64,000 nt of DNA from Citrus sinensis (lineage: Eukaryota > Streptophyta > Magnoliopsida > Sapindales > Rutaceae), in assembly GCF_022201045.2 (NCBI RefSeq), contig NC_068557.1, positions 2,852,001 to 2,916,000 of the forward strand, given 5' to 3'. The translations under genes and the position numbers were made by a program. This document shows positions 57,108 to 64,000 of the stretch, piece after piece (positions within the stretch are counted from its first letter, which is position 1; every line of letters starts with the position of its first letter). The notes under the pieces were generated by a model that had not been told where the DNA came from, made no database searches, and saw only the letters and a program-made list of their open reading frames with translations.

Positions 57108-58470
57108 TCTCTCTCACAATTTTTTTTTTCTTTTTGCACTTTAATTTTTATTGCTTTCTCTTCAACAAAAGTTCTGAATATATAGTGTTTTTTATTCAAC
57201 TACTAGCCTTAACACTGTTCCATTAAAGCTGCCTCTTGATCAATCAAATTTTTATGATATGTGACCTTTCAAACAAATTTACTCAAATTTTTTATGATGT
57301 GTGTGGGTATGATGGCGTTGCATGGTCCACGAGTGATTCAAAAGAATTAATTGCAGCAAGATTTAGTTGAAGATATAAAAGTTAATAAATAAAATAGTCA
57401 AGAAGTCAGAGATGCCCAACGCTCGCCCTGCACCTCACAGTAAAGATGTCCAATGGGCAGACGGCATATGGCACGATATGGATACGGCACGTGTTTGTAT
57501 AGTATGGTTTGGTAGATATATTTTAGTAGGGCACACAGCATGGCACATATGTAAGTTGGACTGGACTAAAAATTTTAGGCACGTAAATTTTAAAAGTATG
57601 TAAAATTAAAGATAGGTTAAAGCACGACATATAAAAAGACTTGTAATAAATACGTTTCATTAGAGGGTTAACATGCTGTCCGTGAGTCATAATAGTGTGT
57701 GGGACAAATATATTAAAGTAAGATTTTTAATAAAAGTAAAATTAAAATTTTATAATTTTACAAATAACTTGAATTTAAATATTTAAATATAGTTTATTAA
57801 CTTAAGTTTTTTAATCCGTTTAATTCTTAATTTACGAAAATACTCTAATTATTTTATGTTTATAATTTATTAAATAAATAGATGATATAATGATTTTAAT
57901 AAAAAAAATATAAATATTGTGATTTTATAAATGTATGCACTAATGTTATTATGAACTATGATCTACGATTCTATATAAGTTTAAGTTAACAATTACGTTA
58001 ACCCTTATGAAAAATTTCTTAGTATTGTTATTATTAAGTTTTACAAAAGAATTCTAATATCGTAATATATAACTTAGTAGTTAATATTACATTCTATTAC
58101 AATTATGAGTTTTTTTTTATTACTGAATATGTACTTGATTTTTAAGCTTTTGATTATATTAAATTTGATTAAAAGCACGTAGACCTTAGAAAAAATACAC
58201 GGGCTTAAAAAAAACAAGTTAATAGCTTGACATACCCTCTTAAAGAATTAAAAAAAAAAGAAAAAAAACTTATCAGACTTTTTTTCTTAGGGAGTATGAC
58301 TTTTCCATTCCTAAGAACTGATTAATTATACCGCTTGGTTCTCAAAAAAAAAAATTATTATTTTATATTTTTGTGTCAAAAACTAAAAACAGAAGTACTG
58401 CTTAAGATTATATCGGAGACATGTATGATAATAATAACTCAAGGAGGAAAAAAAAGGGGTGAATTACTTA
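57108..58470. other. spacer between the two ALDH copies
   Basis: AT-rich DNA with no gene. A moderately GC-richer segment at 57412-57600 has repeated GGCAC/GGCACG words and looks like repeat debris, but no boundaries were found. Confidence 0.5.
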
Positions 58471-60928
58471 CAAATTATCTTCGTCCATTGAGCCACCGTA
58501 AAGAATAGAATCCTTGACATTAGTAGGATCACACAGAAGATTCGTCAGTCTTGAAAAATCTTGCTGATTGATTATTCTAGCAACGCTAGCTGTTTGTTTC
58601 CATAGGGTTTTCACCAAACATTTTCTTGATATGAACCTTCATTAATTCCACCTAATTAAAAAAGAAAAGAAATCTTTTCAATATATTGTTCTGCTTCAAA
58701 TAATACACTTATTAAATAAATATATAAATAACGTGCTGCAAATTTAAAAATAAAAATAAAACGTTTATAACGAACTTTGATAAATTCATACCAAAGTGAG
58801 AGTAAATGCTTCTTCCACAAGAACATAATCAATTGCTATGCATGCTTGGCCAGCGCGGGCTCCAAATTTTGACAACAACAATTCTCTTTGCGGCGGCCTT
58901 GTGTAAAGAAAATTTAAAAAAAAAAATCAATTATATATCAACACTAGGCAGTAAAATCCCATAAAATAATAATCTCGTGACAGTTAATTGTTTTATTTAC
59001 AGGGATTTGTATGTATAAAATTATTAGTTTATCGAAATATTTGCATCCCCGTCTGTTTTTCCTGGGAGCGAATTTTTTAAAGGCTCTGAATACAAAGATT
59101 AAGAACTTCAGTAACACTAGAAATCTCAGTAAATATTTGGGTGTGAACTTGATTTCTAACTTATGCGGTGGTTTTTGAACTTTTACCATTTACTCCATAT
59201 TGTTTTCAAAATACTTTATAACTCTCTAACGTCGAAACTTTCACAATTAAATTATAGAAGAATAGGTAAATGGTAAAGCTTAAAAAATGTAGTAGGAAAA
59301 GTGTCGATTTTTCATTTATATATATTTGCTGGAAATAACATTTAAATTAGAAATATACCAAGTAGATGTAAGAGTACCGTCACGAACTGCTGGCATTTAC
59401 CACCCAACTCTAGAGTAAGATGCTGCTGACATTACCATTCTCTCCACTCTTCGACCACCTACCAATATTTGTTTTTAATGCAAAAATGGAATTAAAATAA
59501 AATTATTTCAATGTCACATACATACGTGTACATGAAAAAGATGTAAACTGGAATTATCGTACATAGTGCTAAAAATCTAAGTAGAGCAAATAAATGCCAC
59601 TTAATTTTACCTAAAATAATAAGAGTAGTGCTAGGTGTAGAGAAGGACAAGATAATTTTGTCCTCTCTCTCTCTACCCACTCACTCTTTCTCTATTATTT
59701 TTTTTTTATTTCTCTTGTCTTTCTCTCGTTCTTCTCTTCACCAAACATTTTCCAAATAATAAAGGGGTTTTGAAAAGTGTCTACATCAGTATTCATTTTA
59801 TAGTAGGGCCACATGACATGAACGTATTATATGCTTGCATGCGTTTAAACAGGATCTTGTCCCTTTTCTGATGCCAAATTTGCTCACCAACAGCAGGGCC
59901 ACCCTCAATAACTCTGAAAGCTTTAGTGTCGAGGTATGTGGGAATGCCATTTTCTAGCAAAGAAGAAGAAGCAGGAGCCAACTCTGAGGGTTTCAAACCA
60001 TTATGTTTCCTGCTGCTGTTGCTCCTATCAATAGATCCGAGGACACAACTATTATTTTGTTAATTTGCAACCAAGTTATTAAAAAACTTAATTGAAGAAT
60101 ATCTCTTTTTAATTATTTTTTTTCTGATTTGGTATTGAACATGAATTAAATTTTCTCTCCAAAGGGTAAATTCCAAGATGAGATTATGAGGACAAGGCCA
60201 AGAGGCTCTGGCACAATTTCTGCAGACGAGAGAAGTGCAATTGCTGGCGGCATGGCCTATCAAATATCAATGAATTAGTCCTAATTTGTAATAAAGGACA
60301 TTTTTAATAAATGAAAAATGGGAATTTTTTTTTTAAAGAAAAGGGACAAATTTAGGAATACCTTTTTGCTTGACATCCATTCTTCTAAATTTTGCAGAGC
60401 ATAATTAATGGATTTAATTAAAACACCTATATGCACAAGTACACACCACGTTATCCGTGCACCATCAAATAAATTAAATTTTGAACATAAGTACGCTTCC
60501 ATTACAAAGCTTTTCTGGTGCTTTACAAAAAAGAAAAAAAAAAAATTGAACATAAGTACACTTTCAGGTTTGATAAGTAGTTTTAAATTTTTTTACTGAC
60601 CATCTGAATTTAAATTCAGAAAAAAAAAATGATTAAACAAAATTGAACTTTACCCCCAACTGGTATAATGAAATAAACGATAATTAACATCAATAAAGCT
60701 ATAACTTAAATTACCACCTCATCTCTAAATGTCTCAACATGACGTTTTCCCCATGCAAGTCTAAATGAAGAGCTATAAAGATCTCTCGGGCTCTCTCTGT
60801 CAGAAAAGCCCTCAATTTCTGAAGCTGAAGCTTTCTCCAAGCAGCTCCTTTAGTTTTTTTCCAGTCCTGCAATATTCTCTCATTTCTTCTAAGTCCCTCT
60901 CAAATTCTTTCACAATAGTCTCCTCCAT
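58471..60928 (-). pseudogene. truncated, decayed second copy of the ALDH3 gene
   Basis: Matches exons 1-7 of the neighbouring ALDH gene in the same order and strand: exon 1 at 60718-60928 (MEETIVKEFERDLEEMREY), exon 2 at 60362-60430, exon 3 at 60161-60256 (PEPLGLVLIISSWN), exon 4 at about 59850-60040, exon 5 remnant at 59365-59460, exon 6 at 58795-58905 (Cys motif still readable as GQACIAIDY in one frame) and exon 7 ending at 58471. Exon 1 has a frameshift in an A-run, exon 3 has lost its GT donor (GA), and exons 4-7 carry frameshifts and stops. Exons 8-10 are absent. A partial tandem duplication, non-functional. Confidence 0.9.
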
Positions 60929-60935
60929 TTCATCT

Positions 60936-62740
60936 ACTTCTTCACCAATTCTTTCATTTTTCTTCAACAAAGTTTCAGAATATATATAAGCAAGTCACCA
61001 CTTTAATTAATGAGGTGGGTTCGATTAACGGGAGTATACCTGCTTCTTCATTGTGCACGACAGATGTATCATGTTCCACGTGTTGTGTTACCATTGATAT
61101 TAACTACATGCGTATAATTAATTTCCTATATAAACTCATTTTCGTATGTAATTATTGAACACGTGTCAGCATGAAATTTCCTTGATCACCTAAGAAAATC
61201 AAAGCTATTATAACAGGACCTGGAATCAATCTGTCTTGACTCTTGATAAATATGATATTGTGTTTGCATCGAGTAAAATGGTATACACATTTGCTTTGGT
61301 CATAGTAAAAAACTAGTTTAAAAGCTAGTTTAAGAGTTCAAAGCGGCCTTTGCTGACTATTTGGGATTGTCTCATTCACAACCTCCACTACCTCTATTAT
61401 GCATAGACCAGTCTTTTTTGGTAGATACTTGTTAATGCGAGTCTATTCATGGGTGAGTGTAAATCTTGTACCATATAAAAGTCCTTTGAACTTAAGTTAT
61501 ACTAAAAAATTGACTCAGGACTGAAGATTGTTTCATATATACTTATATACATAACTCAAAATCTATTCTCAAATGACGTTAAATTATTCTATTAACAAAA
61601 AAAAGAAAAAGAAAAAGGTTCTAATTGATAACCACTACATTAAAATATATGAGTAATTAAATGTTAACTATATACTCTTATAAATACATTGGTCCCTGGT
61701 TTTTAATACAGGCCGTTTTTAGTCATAATTACATCATATGTAATTATGTATATTCTAGAAAAGTTGCCTATCAAAACACTACTCGTAGTTAGCCTAACCA
61801 CGATTTAATATTTGTGTGAGCTGAAGTGATTACAAATTAGTATTAATTATTATTTTTTTTAGAAAAGAAAAAACTACTTTGATAAAACTTGCAGCAGCAA
61901 AATGATAGAACTTGCACTAGAAACAAGTCTTTGGTCCATACAAATTCACTATAAATAAATAATTAAAAGCCTTGAACTCAAATGAAGCAAGCAGAGGTTA
62001 TCCATTATCAATTAATTTTTATCTGGACAAGGTTATATATATATATACGACTGCTCCCGCTGAATCGTCCACACGCTTTTTCTGTAGAATTTTCTTATTA
62101 CATAAACATTCACTTTATAATCAATTAATTGTGTATTTTCTTTCATTTAGATATTTCAGGTAATGGAAGAATTAGCTGGTAGTGATAGGGTTAGAATCCT
62201 CTCCTTCTTTTTTTTTTTTTTAATCTCCTCCTTGTCTCTCCTTGACTTTAATCTTGTTAAAAGAGCTGGCTCGATTGTAAATAAAGAAAAAAAAAAAATA
62301 CAAAACTCAATCTTAGCTACTCATTGAATAAGGAGAATGAATGAAGAAAACCAAAAAAAAAAAAAAAGAGAGAGAGAGAGAGAGAAAGGGAATTCTTGTC
62401 CAGTATAATATTGTATCTTAGATAAATAATAAATATATAGGTGGTATAAAATTTTTAAAGAAATTAAAGATTGATTTATCATTAAAAAATGATATTTGAG
62501 TACCAACAAAAGCACCACTATGATAGAAATGATAGCACTGTAGTATGAAACCAGCGCTGCATGTCATTGTGTGTGCTTTGATGGTACTATATCATGAACA
62601 TTACCTTATATTCTATCTTAATAGTGTCGAATACTCTATATTTTATCTTAATGTGTGCTAATAGTATTCAAATATCATTACTTTTTATCATATAAGTTCA
62701 TGAGCTATGAAGCACTTTAAAAAGTTGGTAGAGGATATAT
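60936..62740. other. AT-rich intergenic DNA
   Basis: Upstream of the ALDH pseudogene. Contains a (GA)n run at about 62365-62387. No gene or RNA that I can support. Confidence 0.6.
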
Positions 62741-62743
62741 TTG

Positions 62744-63960
62744 AATTATTATTTAGGGTGTGCATATTTCTACCCCACTATTTTTATAAACACATCTCAC
62801 CTCCGTAAAATAATTGCAATAAATTCAAATTTTTTTTAAAAATTATAAATTAATAATAAGTTCAAACAATTAATTAATTAAATCATTCTTATAATTTTTT
62901 TTTCTTTTCTGACTTAGTCTTTTAACGATCTTTAACTATTTAAAGTTGCTTTAAGATAAGTTTATTTTGACTATTTTATCGTTATAATATAAAATAACAA
63001 AACTATTCTAAGAAATACACGCACACACACATATATTATTGTAACTAATTGTTTAGGTTTTATGTTTTATAATCTAACATCTTTTATATAAAATTTAATA
63101 ATTTTTCACACTCCACATGTCCTAATTATATCTTGTTAGTTTAGTGGAATATTAATAATCATACTAACAAATTACTACTTATACATCATTAAAAATTATA
63201 AAAAAATTGTAAAAGAAATTAAAGTTAAAGTAAATTTTTAGACATTTTGGTACTTTTACCTTATGAGGGTAAAGTAGTTATATCAATTTATGTTAAATCC
63301 ACCTTATTGATCAAATATAATGAAAAACATAGTCTTGAAAAAAAAAATGAATATCAAATAAATTACGACTTGCACATCATTAAAATATATTGTATAAAAA
63401 ATAATTAAAGTGTATTTTTAGTTATTTTGGTACTTTTACCATGGGGGCAAAATAGTCATATTAATTTATGTTAAAGTAACCTTGATGATCAAATATAATA
63501 AAAAAATAGTCTAAAAATGATTATCTATTTAATTGATTAATTTTTGAATTTCTTTTTAATTTGAATTTTTAAAAAATAATGTGAACTTATTGTAATAATT
63601 TTTTGAAAAGAGTGATGATATCTCCACCCCATATTTTTTTTTGTGAATCCACCCCATTTTCAAAAATAATTATAAAAGTTGCACATTATTTTTAAAATTT
63701 TCAAATCAAGAAGAGTTTTGGAAAATTAATTAATTAAATCTATGTTAATCCACTTTTTTGTGATTTACATTTATTTAGTATATTTGATTACAAAGGTTGC
63801 TTTGACATAAGTTTAAATTGATTATTTCACCCTTATAAAGTAAAATTATCAAGAATTTACTTTAACTTCAATATTTTTCTAATTTGTATCAAACTCATTG
63901 TCTCTAATACTACTTTATTAGTGTGATTATTATTTTTTAATTAAACTAATATAGTGTTTT
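62744..63960. repeat. nested direct and inverted AT-rich repeats
   Basis: Four related segments lie in alternating orientation: 62941-63010 (reverse), 63231-63305 (forward), 63411-63485 (forward) and 63791-63862 (reverse). They share TTTTGGTACTTTTACC...GGGTAAA-type words or their complement. The forward copies are a diverged tandem pair of about 170 bp, and 63120-63305 pairs with 63790-63960 as a longer inverted repeat. Short CCACCCCAT-like words precede both reverse copies. It looks like several insertions of one MITE family, some nested. Confidence 0.5.
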
Positions 63961-64000
63961 GATAGCACAATTCTCATGTAAATTATTAGGCTGTCAAATT

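Noticed and set aside
57412-57600. 63-codon open frame in the ALDH spacer
   Set aside because: Composed of repeated GGCAC words and matches no family; more likely repeat debris.
62744-63960. CRISPR-like array
   Set aside because: The repeats are long, diverged, in mixed orientation and in a plant genome; they fit MITEs, not CRISPR.

Overview
This is nuclear DNA of a woody eudicot, most probably Citrus or a close relative. Genes have many GT-AG introns, intergenic DNA is AT-rich, and MITEs, SINE-like copies and an LTR retrotransposon are scattered through it. The organism call is inference: the disease-resistance copy and the LPAT2-like protein resemble Citrus family members I know, but no search was run. 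I rebuilt exon-intron structures by hand from splice sites, reading frame and homology to known plant families. In most genes the exon lengths sum to an exact multiple of three.

Layout. 1-2075: non-genic, with a short MITE. 2076-12774 (minus): decayed CC-NBS-LRR resistance gene whose first intron holds a full-length but coding-dead Ty1/copia element (4868-9736, TSD gtcta). 13844-24539 (minus): intact 14-exon xanthine dehydrogenase. 26015-26800 (plus): broken FAR1/FHY3-type fragment. 27955-29639: Pack-MULE-like element with inverted ends that carries the 3' end of a GDSL lipase gene. 30017-32501 (minus): BMT5-like (DUF2431) Rossmann protein. 33143-36107 (minus): LPAT2-type lysophosphatidic acid acyltransferase. 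38152-41557 (plus): RBP45-type triple-RRM protein with a one-base frameshift. 42986-49331 (minus): 16-exon ORC1 with an E2F site and a telo-box upstream. 51426-57107 (minus): ALDH3-type aldehyde dehydrogenase with a one-base frameshift. 58471-60928 (minus): a truncated, decayed second copy of that gene. 60936-64000: AT-rich repeats.

The genes do not form a pathway; this is an ordinary plant gene neighbourhood. RBP45 and ORC1 converge on a shared downstream interval. LPAT2 and RBP45 diverge from a shared upstream interval. The most notable points are the nested copia insertion, the Pack-MULE with its captured GDSL end, the repeated acidic tail exons of the resistance gene, the two single-base frameshifts in otherwise well-preserved genes, the ALDH partial duplication, and several MITE/SINE insertions with recognisable target-site duplications. 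I saw no convincing previously undescribed system.
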